From: Helopsaltes ochotensis
Lineage: Eukaryota; Chordata; Aves; Passeriformes; Locustellidae
Direction: 5' to 3'
NCBI GenBank assembly: GCA_013400155.1
Contig: VXBM01001018.1
Span: 184,101 to 248,100, forward strand
Length of the DNA stretch: 64,000 nucleotides
The notes below the pieces were generated by a model. The model saw nothing but the letters and a program-made list of their open reading frames with translations. It ran no database searches and had not been told where the DNA came from. Below are positions 14,089 through 26,636 of the stretch, in pieces (position 1 is the first letter of the stretch; every line of letters begins with the position of its first letter). The position numbers and the translations under genes were made by a program.

Positions 14089-14940
14089 CTGGGTGATAAA
14101 AAGAAAATAATTACCTGTTGCCTCAACCTGAGCTGTATAAGCAGAGCTATGCATAAGTGTGTAGACAGATGATTTGTAGGATTTCAGAAGGAAAGGTGAA
14201 CAGAGCCTCACAAGTTTGACTAATCCATCCCTCTAACACAGACTGGGACAATTCTTTCTAAAATGCTCCACACAGATGTTCCTCTGAAACACTCAAAGTA
14301 GTACAAGTGCTTTGCCTAGAATCTGTCATCATGTCAAATAAGGCACAGTGCCTCTCCTGTATTTTTAACATTCAGGCCATCCAATCTAATGCTTCAGGAA
14401 TTTCAATTTGCCTCACATAATTACACAATTCTGCTGTCCACTTAGCCTTGATAAGGAAACCTGGACTGAGATGATGACGAGAGAACCGAAATACCTCTCT
14501 CCACAAAACTCTGTATAACTGTCCTTCCCTATCACCTCAAAATACCACCTGACTCAGGAAGAATTCATGTATCAAACATTCATTAGAATAATTTCCTGTT
14601 AGTCACAGTCTAAGGTGATATCCATATTCCATATGTAAACCTTGATATACCAATATGCACCAATGGTGGTAAACCAGAACTCAGTAGAGACCTGTTATTA
14701 CTAAGTCTATCTTTAGTTCAGAGAAACATAATTAAATTTATTAACTAATTACAGAAATGCGTAACGAAGATGTTGGAAAGAATATGGAGGCTTTGTTTTA
14801 AGATGCCTCTGTATTTTAAATACATATTCTAAAATACCATTGCAAAAGCAGACCCTTGAGTAACATATCTGGTTTTTAGCATTAGGGAGAGGCTGGGGAA
14901 GAGGAGGAAGGAGCTGGGGAGACAAGGGTTTGGAAAGTAC
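14089..14940 (-). other. MEOX1: MEOX1 intron 2
   Basis: Intron of 852 bases between the two homeodomain exons. On the minus strand it begins GTACTT at 14940 and ends in CAG at 14089. I see no repeat element, RNA gene or open frame of note inside. Confidence 0.85.
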
Positions 14941-15113
14941 TTGTCTTTCGGTGAGATCCAGGTTCACAGCTATCTCGTATCTCCTGAGCCTTGTCAAGTA
15001 GTTGTGGTGGGCAAACTCAGCTTCCAGCTCCCGCAGCTGCTCCTTAGTGAAAGCTGTCCTTTCCTTCCGTGATTTGCTGCTGGTCTCTGCCTTGTTGCTT
15101 GAGTTCTGGTTCT
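14941..15113 (-). CDS. MEOX1: MEOX1 exon 2 (linker and first two homeodomain helices)
   Basis: Middle exon of MEOX1, 173 bases. It starts with two bases completing Glu146 (exon 1 ends in phase 1) after a 'cctcttag' acceptor, and ends at the Gln codon of DLTERQ. It encodes a short Ser/Asn/Lys-rich linker (ENQNSSNKAETSSKS), then the start of the homeodomain: RKERTAFTKEQLRELEAEF, AHHNYLTRLRRYEIAV and NLDLTERQ. With exon 3 the homeodomain spans residues 160-219. Compared with mammalian MEOX1 as I remember it, the visible homeodomain change is Ser to Thr in the DLSERQ segment, while the linker is freely diverged. Homeodomain conservation excludes a pseudogene. Confidence 0.97.
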
Positions 15114-17167
15114 CTAAGAGGCAAGCACACTCGTGTGATTTGGGGTTACGCTGACGTGTGTGAACACGTGTGGTTGCAGAGATCTAAAGGACTCCTTGAA
15201 GTGCTCAGTGGAAGTTTTAGATGTTTGCTTTATGCCCCCTTGAGCTCAGCATGAGCGAGTGGTGTTGCCAGCCTTGGTTTTGAGAGGACAGAGGTGGGAC
15301 AGCTCAGTCAGGACAGGGAGTGTCTGGGTCTGCACAGTCACAGAACAGGAGCTGTGGGAAAGAAGCTCTCATTCCTTGCTGCCATTGCACGGAAAGAGTT
15401 TCCTTCCCCACACTTTTACTTTTGTTCCTTATATACATATTTTCACCCACCCCTGATCTACCATGCAGCAGGCAGCCAAGCACATGCAGCATGCAGGATG
15501 CCAGGAGTGAATGGTGCCCAGCTCTGGTGCAGGACATAAGAACAAATCCCTCAGTGAGCACCCCCAGCTGTGGTGCACGGCCTGGACACAGCAGGGATGT
15601 GGGGCAGTAAAACAAGCAAAAGCAGAGAAAGAGTGGTTTTTGCCCGCACCCACCTTGAACACTCTTTTTTTTTAAACTTTTTCTAATCCTTGCTAAATGA
15701 AAACTACAAGCAGATCTGGTGTCTGTGTACATGACTGGCCTCAGTATCATCCTTGTCATCGTGCTGGCTTGAAAAGCCTGTTTGTTATTTGTGTACATTT
15801 CTGCAATGTAGTCAAGATTCATATTTCAAAGCCAAATTTCAAGCCATAGCCAAAGTGATGCTGTACCAATTATGATAATAAGCAAACACAGAATGACTTT
15901 GCCTGAGACTGTGGCAACCCGTTTTCATTTTTTTAAATTCTCTTTTTTCTTTTTGTTTTTTCTTTTCCTTCCTTTTTACTTAGTTTTTTTTTTCCTCCTG
16001 TGTTTTTAAAGTTGGTTCCCAAAGAATCTCCAAGCAATGCAAGGAAAAATGCAATTCTTTTACTGAGCAAAGTCCAAACTGCCAGTGTTTCAGGGAGTCA
16101 GTTTTAGGATTTCCTTGACTCTTTCTCCCCTCTTGCTCCTCTTGCTAGATTCCCTGAAATAAACATGCTAGTTTTTGTTATGCTGAGAAACAGTTACTTA
16201 ATTTTTGTGTGTAACCAGTACACAATGGAGCATTGTGTGTCCTAGCATAATATTTACACACAGAAATGATAAAAAAAAATAAGGTAACAATATGGGCATG
16301 ATGTACAACTTCATCTTCTGGATGTCATTTTAGTGGCCAAAGTAGTAAAACTGGAGAAATCTGTGAGGTGTGACTGTGGGTTTTGTGAGCGATCTGCTCT
16401 TATCTCTGCCCATCAGAAATGAAGAAATCAACCACAGCTCTCGTTACTGGTAACGCACACAGGGATCAGTGTGTCACACGCTGCAGCTGGACTGCTTTCC
16501 ATTCCAAGGGAATCAGTCTGGTTTGTTCCATACTGCTTTTGCTACCTCAAAAATCCCCAAATAAAGATGGGGAATGTACAGGAACAAAACTCCAGAAGTT
16601 TCTCCCTGTGTTTTTTGCCCACAGTTTAACAATCCCCTTTGTTCTCATCCCTTACTGCACAGACACACTGTCACATTTCCCAGGGGCTCACAAGTGTGAC
16701 TGTGAGGGAGCAGTGGGGAAGCAGGATTTGAAGGGTGGATCTCCTGCTGGGAACTTTGCCACTGAGCTCAAGGGCTTCCCCTGGGCTCTGTGCTGCCCTC
16801 ACAGACACGTGGAAGGTGCAGCAGCTCTCCAACGCCTTCAGCACATGGCAGGAGCTATAAACAAGTAGCTAATGCAAAGTACACGTGAGTTCATCACAGC
16901 CCTGTGGGAAGGAATCCCTTTCCGAGGGGCAGTTTCACCAGTCTGCATCTCCAAAAGACAATGGGAATAATTTAAAAGGGATATTTGGATATTTCTGGGA
17001 GCAGAGTAGGATGTGTAGCTTGGAATCTCTCATCCACACTGTGTTCCACAGGGTATTGTCAAGAGACATAATGCTTATCCATGGCTTGAGGTTCTGTGAG
17101 ATTCCAGGAGTGGAAATGTGGCCCAGCTGCTTCAGTTTTGACAACAGGATGTGAGAAATGACAAATG

Positions 17168-17303
17168 NNNNNNNNNNNNNNNNNNNNNNNNNNNNNNNNN
17201 NNNNNNNNNNNNNNNNNNNNNNNNNNNNNNNNNNNNNNNNNNNNNNNNNNNNNNNNNNNNNNNNNNNNNNNNNNNNNNNNNNNNNNNNNNNNNNNNNNNN
17301 NNN
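17168..17303. other. assembly gap (136 Ns)
   Basis: Run of N next to a GGGAA pentanucleotide array. The gap abuts the array directly, so the array is probably longer than shown, and the gap length may be an estimate. Confidence 0.95.
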
Positions 17304-17441
17304 GGGAAGGGAAGGGAAGGGAAGGGAAGGGAAGGGAAGGGAAGGGAAGGGAAGGGAAGGGAAGGGAAGGGAAGGGAAGGGAAGGGAAGGGAAGGGAAAA
17401 GGGGAAGGGAAAGGGGAAAGGGAAAAGGGAAAAGGGAAAAG
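17304..17441. repeat. (GGGAA)n microsatellite
   Basis: About 19 uninterrupted GGGAA units to roughly 17398, followed by a degenerate tail of GGGAAAA and GGGGAAA variants to about 17441. One strand is pure purine. The left end runs into the assembly gap. Confidence 0.95.
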
Positions 17442-18777
17442 GGCAGACGTGTCTCTCCCAAGGAGTGTGTCTCCTTCCAGGATCCCAAGCAGCTTCAATG
17501 CTGGCTTGAACTCAAGAGCTGCCTCTCCCCAGGGCTGCAGTGGTCACTAGAAGGTGGAACTCCAGACACCTCTCAGGGGTGTCATTGCTTACAACTCCCT
17601 GAAGGAAGAGTGTAGGGGACAGCAGCAAGTATGAAAAGCAACTGTGAAGAGTGCTAGTAAGAGAGAATAAAGGAACTTTGTTCTTCTACTTAAAACAAGG
17701 AGATGTGGAATCAGTCTATTTAAGAATAAAGATATCCCTCTAATGTGAGCAAGCTGAAATCTGCTGTTTTCCTATGACTAGCTGATTTGTTAATGAAAGC
17801 ATTGTTCACTTTTAAAATTATGATTTTATTTAAACTTCTTTGCATTTGGGAAAATTTTTCCTAAACATGCCTTTTTAGCATAAATGAACTTAAATTCTCC
17901 AAATGTCTGCAAAACCTAGACATTGATCAATTAATATTTTTTATCCCTGCGTTTTCTGCCTGTGAAATGGGGCTACTGGAAGATATTCTCCACTTGGTAG
18001 CAGGGCCATGGGAAAAAGCACACTGCATCTTGTAAATGAGTGCTATGGCATTCAAATGCATATAAGCATCTTAAATTTTAACAACTTCCTTAAGAAAAAA
18101 CAATTTTATGCATATTTCACAGATTTGGATCTGAGATATCAGCAAGTTAGAGTTTGTACAACTATGAAATTATTGATTTTTACACTGTAGGAAGAATGTG
18201 TTTTGCTAGCTAGGATGACACCATGAAAACCATGTACATTTTCTGCTTTATTGGACATTGTACTGATGGGCAAACTTTTAGTACCTCCTGTTTTGAGGTT
18301 AAAATATTTAACATTTAGTGAGATCTTTAACTTATATTTAAAGGAAGATTTTGCCTTTTTACTTCTCACCATAAACTGAGATGTCAAATTTCTACTGTGA
18401 CATTTCCAAACTACCACAGACAGCTCAAGATGAGGGATCTTTGCTCTCTGCCCTTCTCTTTTGCTCAGACAAATGGCAGGTGTGAATGTACAACTGCACA
18501 TCCTAGGACTTTCAGTTCTGTGTGTACATGCCATGTGATTCCTGCCCAGTTACAGCAAACGTGTGTTGTGCTGGTGAGTAAAACACCTAGCTCAGTACCC
18601 AAGATCTACAGGAGTGAAATACAGAGATCAGAACAGGACAGTTGCAGTTTAAAGTTTCCCCAGTCAAGTATCGTGAAATGCTTTGCTCATCAGCTTTCTT
18701 CCTTAATTCCCAGTCTCACCAGGTGTTCTCATTCCATCTCCTGCACTCTACCACAACCCTGATTTCGTGTCACCTAC

Positions 18778-19213
18778 CTGAGCTTTCCTTTTTCCTTTTG
18801 TTTGGCTTTTTCTCAGAGTCACTTGTAGGATTTGCTGGTGCCTCATCGTCTTCATCCGCACCCACAGCCACACTCACCAGGCTGGGGCTGCTGCCCTCTG
18901 ACTCTTCAGAAGCCAAGGCCAGTCCTGGATTTATTCCTCTTCTGGCCTCAGTTGCTGCCAGGTGCCAGTCAGAGCGCTGGAATGAGAGCTGCTGCTCCTG
19001 CTGCGGGAAGCTGTGGGGAGCTGTCACCAGGCAGGAGGCTGAGAAATCGGAGTAAGCAGCAAAATCTGGTTTTTGCTGGAAGGAGAATGGTGCTGCTGGA
19101 TAGTGGCTGAGCCCTGGAGCTGTGCTCAGGTCGGTGTGGGAGCTCCTCACGCAGCCCCAGAGCAGGGTGGGAGGCTGTGGGCTGCGCATGCAGCTGCTGC
19201 TGCTGGGATCCAT
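18778..19213 (-). CDS. MEOX1: MEOX1 exon 1 (start codon, N-terminal regulatory region)
   Basis: First coding exon of MEOX1, a homeodomain transcription factor that acts in the nucleus in somite and paraxial mesoderm patterning (sclerotome, axial skeleton and muscle precursors). The ATG at 19213-19211 is chosen because the protein begins MDPSSSSCMRSPQPP, matching the family N-terminus MDP..SSCMRS. Exon 1 gives 145 codons plus one base. Family-typical segments are PFSFQQKPDF and DFSASC near residues 42-60, then PHSFPQQEQ. An acidic stretch (GADEDDEAP) precedes the basic KKPNKRKKESS that leads into the linker. The complete spliced protein is 243 residues, close to the roughly 254 of mammals, with the difference in the unstructured N-terminal half. 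All splice phases agree. The neighbour SOST lies downstream on the same strand, as in mammals. Confidence 0.97.
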
Positions 19214-21639
19214 CTGCTTCCAGTCCTGTCCACACCTCAGTGCTCCTGGCTGGTGACAGCTCAGCCTTCAAAAGCAGCAGAGAAGCAGAGGGAAACTCTT
19301 CCAAATTTTACAGGACAGATCTCCTCCCTAAACAACAGTTTGCTTGTGGGTTTGATGCTGTCGCAGGTTTGCTACTTTAGGAACTCTGGTTCTAAAGGTC
19401 TTCATTGCCCTGACTGGGGCAAGCAGATTTATGCAGGGATTGCCATGAGTTGGTTGTTCCTTGTGAAGTGCTGGGCATGAGGGAAACACTTTTTAAATAC
19501 TGTGCTGGGGAGACAGTGACAAGTTTGTGAAGTGAAATGTGAGCGAGGGGAGGGAGGGGTTAACACACATACCCTCAGCCCCTCCAACCAAAGCAAAGCA
19601 GGCAGCTATTAATCATCTGAAACCTTATATGCACATCTAATGGGATTTGCAGATGGAGCCTTTTAAAGAAACAATGTCTGTATTTTTTTTTTAAGGGAAA
19701 GAGCAGCACACAAAAAAAAGTCTTTAATGTTTCCTTGTAACACTATGAAGTTATTTTTATTGCACTGTTAACAAAATTCTCCGTCTTGAGTTCAGAAAAA
19801 GCCCTAAAACAGGATTCAATAGACACCAAATTTCAAGAATTAAAGTGGCAAATAGAAGTTAGAAAGGACTTCAATAATTATAAGTAATTTAAGGCCCAAT
19901 CCTAAGGTTACAAAAATTATTAAACCTGGCTTGTACACACATGGAAGGCTTTGAGTGATGTTTGTTTATTTTGTTAGATTTGTAACACATGTATTTGCTG
20001 AGAGCTGGAGTTTGCTGCCAGTGGCAGTTATTCTTTCTGTATTCTACTTTCTAGGGAATTTCCAATACACCTTCCTGCACGGAAATCTCCTGATTTTATG
20101 CCAATAAAAGACATGGTTTTCATCTTTTGTTTAACATTTTATAGTTTTTCCTAACAGAAAGCAGATTTTTTTTTTAAACCCTAGAGCCATCCCAGTTGAA
20201 AAGACATTAACAGGGAATCTGTTCTCAATCCCTTTTTCACAGAATTATGGCAGCTGAGAATGCCCCAAACCCTGCTATGCCAGGGTTACTGCAACTCCTC
20301 TCAAGGCTGTTCTCCATATTTTCAATGACAGTTTATGAGTTTTTGCATGTGTTTATGCATGTGTTCCATGTTTCCAGAATCTGCTTGCAACACTTCCAAA
20401 TACTCCCCCAGGCCTTGCTCCACCTTGTGTGTGCCTCTTTCCCTTCTCCCACTGCTGGTGCTGGGTTTTGTGTTGACTCAGGAGCACAGAGATTTAACAG
20501 ACACGAGGTCTTCATTTTTCACAGGAGCTGAAGTGATGCGTCATTTTGGGCTTTGTATAGTTCAGAATTGTAAAATTTCACAGAATCTGAGTGAGGTGGG
20601 GAACGTGTTTATCCTGTTATATCTGTTGGTTTTTAGAACTTGGGCCTTTTCCAGGAAATCAAATGATTTTAGGTTAGATCCTTCTGAACAAGAACATCAA
20701 ATTCCTTTCTATCACAGGAATCTAAATTTTCATGCAAAAAATTCAATATCTGATAGTTAATCCATTCTCTAGGAAGAACTCACCTAATTACTTAAATCAG
20801 TTGCTCTGTTGCATTAAATAGTAAACATTTAAAAGCATTTAATACTCACAGACAGGGGGAAGACCCCCAGACTGCTCTTTTTTTGAAAGGTCAGGTCATG
20901 ATGAATTTGTGCATGCTGCAAATGTTTCAGGCACTGTCAGAATCTGAGTCAGAGTCCAGAATGTGTTATCAATGCAGAATATTTAATTTATGTTCTCTCT
21001 GTGTGTGAGAAATGGATTTGTAGAGGATTTTTAAAGCTCACATAGTCTTGTACATCTGTATGCAAACTCTGAGATAAGTTATGCTGACTTAGAAAGGCCA
21101 TGGAATAGAGAGACATTGTTGAGAGAGAATGAACTGGAAACAAGTTTCAAACCATGGCCTTGCAAACAGGCCAGATATTTTGGAGAATTAGAACTGTGAA
21201 AGATGTGTTGTAGCAAGACCTCGTGGAGTAAAATAATAGGTGATTGCTGTTAGAAGTTTTAGCAGCATTGTGTAGCAAAAGCTGACAGGCCAAAAACCAC
21301 TTATAATGTATTGTAATTAGGAAATAGTTTAGCTTCTGATTGTGATGGCGTGAATTTTAACATCTGTATTGTCTCACCCTTCTCACGAGACTGAAAATGG
21401 AATAAAAGTCTTTAAAATGCCTCTCAAGAGCCCTGTCTCTGGGTCAGAAAATGGGTTTTTCCAACGTGTGTGTGTTGTCATATGTATAACACCTCACTTA
21501 CATGGGCTGCTCGGGAGTTTGTACGAATTCAGACTGACTTTTCAGTCCTGCCTTCAGACTACAGAAAGATCCATCTAATTAGCAACCATTTGTCCTTGCA
21601 GGGACAGAAGAGAAAGGAGGATTGTCCCTTAGCCTCAAA
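19214..21639. other. MEOX1 upstream region, probable promoter
   Basis: No gene. MEOX1 is transcribed leftward from here, so its 5' UTR and promoter should lie directly to the right of 19213. No convincing TATA box was found. A block at about 19590-19680 has 'ctattaatcatctg', 'cttatatgcacatctaatgg' and 'taaagaaacaatg', which look like homeodomain- and SOX-type motifs. It could be a proximal control element, but this rests on motif content only. Confidence 0.4.
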
Positions 21640-21970
21640 CTCGCTTGGGTCAGGACCCGCTCCGGGCTCGCACCCAGGAATCCCCATCAGGCCTGAGCAG
21701 GGCCCGCCCGGATTCCCGCACATTCCAATTTCAACTGCGCACCGGCATTCCAATCTCCACCGCTCGGACCCTGCTTTCCTGAGGGAGCTCTCCCCGCCGT
21801 CCCTGCCGCCCCGGCTGTGGGAACGGGCGCTGCCCGAGGTGGGCACGGCCGGGCCCCGCCGGCAGCTGCCGCCGTCACTCGGCGCCTCAGCGGGGGCCGG
21901 GGCCGCGCTGCTTCTCCCTGACACCTCGGCTCTGAAACAACACCCGCCCTCCCCTCCTGCTAAAGCCCAT
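21640..21970. promoter_or_regulatory. CpG island upstream of MEOX1
   Basis: An abruptly GC-rich stretch with dense CpG (for example 'acccgctccgggctcgcacc' and 'ggccgggccccgccggcagc') in otherwise AT-rich, CpG-poor DNA, about 2.4 kb upstream of the MEOX1 start codon. CpG islands of this kind mark promoters or developmental enhancers. It could be an upstream MEOX1 promoter with a non-coding first exon, or an independent element. The long frames crossing it on both strands (for example 21470-22144 plus) lack any family resemblance and follow from GC richness. Confidence 0.6.
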
Positions 21971-24900
21971 TTGTTTGCCCGGCCAGCCACCTTTAACCTT
22001 CCTAAAGTCAACATCGCTGCGGTCAAAGCGGCTGAGAAATGGATGGGCAGAAAAAAAACCACCCAAAAAACAATGGAGGTGGGTTCTTGTGAGGGGCGCT
22101 GCCGTGAGGAGCTGAAGGGTGGCAGGCGGAGATTTATCTTTTGAGGTTTGGTTTTTTTTTTGTTGTTGTTTTTTTTTTTGTCTGTCCATTGTGGGATTTC
22201 CCCAGGTAAGGAGCAGATCCTTCGAGCTGGAGAAGGGATGACAAGGACAGACACCTTGGGGAAGGAGAGGAGAAGGCGCTGCTCTGAGAGCTGGGGAGGG
22301 AGCACCAAGCCCAAAGATGGGCTCTGTGTATCCCTATTTTTATAGTTTTCTCAACCTTTCTGGGAGAATAAAAGAATAGGAGAAAGTGTAAAGCTTAGAC
22401 TGATAGAGGCAGTGTACCTAGAAAGGAGAAATGATCTCCTACCAACGAAAGTTCAAGAGGCATGGGATTAAAGAGCGCTATTAAAAGACATCAGATGTTG
22501 GACAATATGGCATGAAATGTTAAGTTGCATTTGGATGTAATGCCATCGGACAAATTAGTCGAGTTTAAAAGGCCTTTATTTGGAGGAAATCGGTATTAGA
22601 TTTTTGATAATTGATAATTTGGAGGAGGAGACTTAGAGAGGAAGTCTGCGTTCCTTCTTAAAAAGAAAAATTAAAAAGGGTTATTTTATAACAGTGATAT
22701 CAGAATTATATGATATCTTTATCTCTCTTCTCCCTAAACTTCTAAGAACACATTTGCAGTCAATTTTTAGGGAATTTTGAAGCACAAATTATACGTAATG
22801 TCTGAGAAACAGTGTTGAAGACAAGATGCCAAACAAGCAGCTCCTCGATCTGAAGCAGTATAATGAATATCTGAAGTTAAATGAGTAAATAATGCTTTTG
22901 GCTCCAAAGACTTTTACCTAAAACGTGCTCCACTTACTGGGACAGAGTGTCTGCCTTGCTCTGCAGATGGGGAGCTGGCATCGCCACCACCAGCGTTTCT
23001 AATTTAGTGATAATGTTTCCTTTAGCACTAAGTCAATATTTCCGGGATTAATTAAATTTGATGGCCTTTGTAGTGAAGAAAAAAAAAAAAATCCTGCTTG
23101 AGGTAGAGGAAACATCAAGAAGTGTTAGAGACACTTACATGATAATTTATCTTAGGAGAGAGAGCAGTAGAAGCAAAAAGCAGAAGAAAGACGGGGCCAG
23201 CTTTAAGTTTGCAGAAATACTAAAAGGAAAAAAACACGACCTGAAAGCTGCAGTAATATTACACAGTGTTTTGTTCCTAAAAAAAAACCTGATATGAAAG
23301 CCTTAAAAGAAAAAAAAAGTGTGCTGCTGTCATTGAAAACGGGAAATTAGACACAATAAATTCTAGGATGGGTAGATGCATACACGTTTTTCTTGTACCT
23401 TAGATCTGTTCCCACTTCACTGGGATTTTTTTTACACAATTTGTTTAAAACATTGTCTTTTGGTTTCTCTCTACTATTAAGAAGTGAGCATGAATGCAAA
23501 TAGAAAAATATTTATACTTTTGATTGAAATTTAGCAATTACAGGAAGCAAGGCATGTTCTGAGCAGCTGTGTGCTAAGGGAGCAAAGATCTTGGCTTGCA
23601 GGTCTAGACATAACTTCTTATTCCTTGCTTGTCTCTCCTCTTGAAGTTCTTTTTGTGGATTTGAGGTCCGGTACCATGGAAAGATGAGGAATATCCCTCC
23701 CTTGAAAGGTCATAAAAGCAAATAACGTCTCAGCTACAACATTAATCCCTAAGACAGGAAAGACCATTTGCCAAAAACTTTCATAAATCATCTTTTTTTT
23801 AATGACTCCTGTCTTTATGCTGTGCATGCTATTGCAGCTATTTCGTGGAGAGCTGAGTGTCCTGAACAAGGTCCAAGGCAGCAGAAACTTTCTATTAAAT
23901 CAAGAATATTTTGTAAGATCAGCAAAGGAACGGTTAAAGAATTTGACTGGCAAATAGTTTGAAAAATACAAAATTACCTCAGTTTTTGGCAGATTGCAAA
24001 ACTCTTTTGTTCGTTTCATCAGATAATATGAAAAAAACAGGATTCGTGGCATCCCCAAGGAACAGAAAGGACCAGAACTCAGCCTTTTGAAACCATTTTT
24101 TGTGGATATGGATTAACAAATCTACACTTAGGCTTCAGGGTGTGGTTCATATATTTTGAGGCAGAGCAGAATGCAACATTTTCGTTTTAAGTTTTTGTTG
24201 TATTAAGAATCCCGTATGTTTCTGGAGATCCTAATAAATATACATTTGTAGGATTATCTGACAAGTAATAAACTTCTGAATTTCTTCAGTGCCAAGAGGT
24301 CTGCACTACCACCCTTTGCCTTTGCACCACTGTGCTCTGTGATCTCCTTCAGCAGAGCTAGTTAAATTAAAGGCAGTTAAATGAAATTTTTGTAAAGGAT
24401 TTTTAGAGGAGCCAGAATTCATTCTTCTGTTGAGTGACTGTAATGGAAAACGATTTTTTTTTCTTTTTTTTTTTTGCCTAAAATATAAAAGCATTTGTTA
24501 TTATTATATGGAATGTAGTCAGAATGTTTTGAAGAGATCAGAGGTGTCCTATGTGAACCTGTCTAGTAATTAAAGTTCAGTCAGTTGCCATTTTTTTTAG
24601 GGAATTCTGCTGAAACCCCAGAACACACTGTGTTGCATTACACCTTAGAACCAGAACAACAATGACTTGGTTCTGTTCAGTTAAAGTTCTCTTTTCCAGG
24701 AAGTTCTGCTGTGAAGGAATTATTTGTTATGGTGGAGTATCTCCCTCTATTGGTACATTTTGAAATGCCATGTAACTAAAATTCCCGTTTCATTGCACCG
24801 ACTTCACTGGTTTTGGAACACTGTAAGTTATCCAGCCCGTGAAAAGTGAATTTACACTAAGCAGCCTGTCAGCTTGTGTGCTGGAAATAAAGGCCCTGAG

Positions 24901-26276
24901 GAATGAGCTTGTGTCTGCTTGTGAGAGCAGAGCCTGTGTGCTGGCCTCCTTCCTGAGGGGTTTCTCTGTAGCCAAAGCCTTGAACCAAATTCTCCTTGCT
25001 CCATTGCCTGATGATCTGTCCTCCAGGAGGTTCCAAGGCTGTAGAAAACTGGTTTTGCTGTGCAGGATATGAAGCTTTGAATACAGAAAGGGTAACTGAC
25101 TGCAGCATCCTCATGTTACGTGATTCCTCATCATCTCAGTTTATAGATGATAATCATTCATTATCAACTCCTTGGTTTATATGTAACCAGTAATCTGTAA
25201 ATCCTTTGTCCTCCCTGAATTTTTTCTGTAAGTGTGCTGCCAGGCACAGTTTACTTTGGAAAATAATTTACAGAAGTCATTTTAGGTTGCTGCCTTTGCA
25301 TAAAATAGCAGTTCAGAATTTTTTAAAGGATACTTTTTCACGCCACGAGGTGGAGGTGTCTACCTGCAATTCTGGGTAAAGAAAAAACTGGGAAGCTGTG
25401 GCTGAGGTTTAAATAAAATGCTGCCTTCCCCTTCCCCTCCTTCCACTTAGAAATAATAAATAAATAAAATAAAATAGTATAGGCTAAAAGTATGGAGATG
25501 CTTTATCAAGGACCTCCATTATTCTTTTGGTTTACATAAAAAATAATTAAAAAAAATAACTGAATTGAATCACCTGCCCACACCTGAGCACAGGGAGCCC
25601 TGAATAAATTCCCAGCTGGAGCAATTCTTGTAGGGAAGTCCAGTGCTGAAGGGTAGAGCCACCAAAAGCACACGAGGTCACACACCCCACACTGCAGCTG
25701 ATGGCAAAGGAGGAGGGAAATCATGGCTTCACACAGGACAGCTCAGGATTTATAAAAAGAGAGTTTTGGAGGCTCATTTTGGCAATAGAACAAGGGCAAG
25801 CTCAGGAGTGGGGGCACATTCAGACTCCCTGAGCCTTGTGGGGCCTTTGGGTGCAGGGACAAGGCTCTCCCCACATTTGCTGAATTCATGCTCCCCCTCT
25901 CCCTGGTTGTAGTCCTTGCCTTGTGGCTCTTTCCTCATTTGGTTTTATTTTATGCTTTTAACTTATACAGTGCAGGTCCCTGCAGCAAATTATAAGTGTG
26001 TTTGCCAGATTGTTGTCTGGGGGTAAGAGGAGATGTTAATTTTTCTCTGGTCATTGGGCTGCTGCTATTGTGGGAGAAATGTGTGTGAGGAACAAAATTC
26101 TGTGCTAGAAAGTGACTGTGACAGTCACTCCTGTGGTTTGTTGCTCGAAGACACTGAGGCACCACGGTTCCTGCTGTGACTCAGGATGCAAGAGTTAGGG
26201 TTTATGGAGAAAAAAAATTCATTTTCACACTTTCTTGAGTACTACATGTCTTGCCTTTTTAGTTCCATGCATGATC

Positions 26277-26295
26277 AAAAAAAAAAAAAAAAAAA
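26277..26295. repeat. poly(A) run
   Basis: 19 consecutive A residues followed by GTAAA. It has no retrogene or LINE body on its 5' side, so it is listed as a simple repeat. Confidence 0.9.
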
Positions 26296-26615
26296 GTAAA
26301 ATTTTTCTAGTGGATGCTCTATTTTTTAAAGTGTCAAGCAACTGGCTACTCCAAAAAAGTAGCACTTTCCTCAGCTGGAATGGTATCTGTGGTTGCCATG
26401 ACAGTGACTGGCAGGATCATAACACAAAGGTGAGGAGCCTGTAAGTTGAAGGAGGCCTCATGTAGGGTTTGATTGATAGAAAAAGTCATTTTTAGCTTGG
26501 TAAGAAAGAGTGTGAGCAGCTCCTCCACTTGCCCCTTGCTGGGTTCCCAGGGCCTTAAGCCCTCTGGCAAATAAGGAAGTATTTGCCCAGGAGCTATGAG
26601 AACAGAAGCTGATCT

Positions 26616-26636
26616 AAAAAAAAAAAAAAAAAAAAA
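26616..26636. repeat. poly(A) run
   Basis: 21 consecutive A residues; an A-rich, imperfect stretch follows at about 26680-26705. No gene copy is recognisable upstream, so it is not called a retrocopy tail. Confidence 0.9.

Larger units (their letters stand above)
15114..18777 (-). other. MEOX1: MEOX1 intron 1, containing a microsatellite and an assembly gap
   Basis: Intron of about 3.66 kb with donor GTAGGT at 18777 and acceptor at 15114 (minus strand). It holds the unresolved gap 17168-17303 and an adjoining GGGAA repeat array. The rest has no recognisable element; 15930-16000 is a T-rich stretch. The long frames around 17132-17615 are products of the repeat and the gap. Confidence 0.85.

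Noticed and set aside
17132..17615. Gly/Lys/Arg or Pro/Phe/Ser repeat proteins
   Set aside because: Translations of the GGGAA array and Ns.
21470..22314. Frames of 224 codons (plus) and 251 codons (minus)
   Set aside because: They overlap on opposite strands across a CpG island, where stop codons are rare. Composition is Pro/Gly/Arg-rich, with no family resemblance and no splice or start support.
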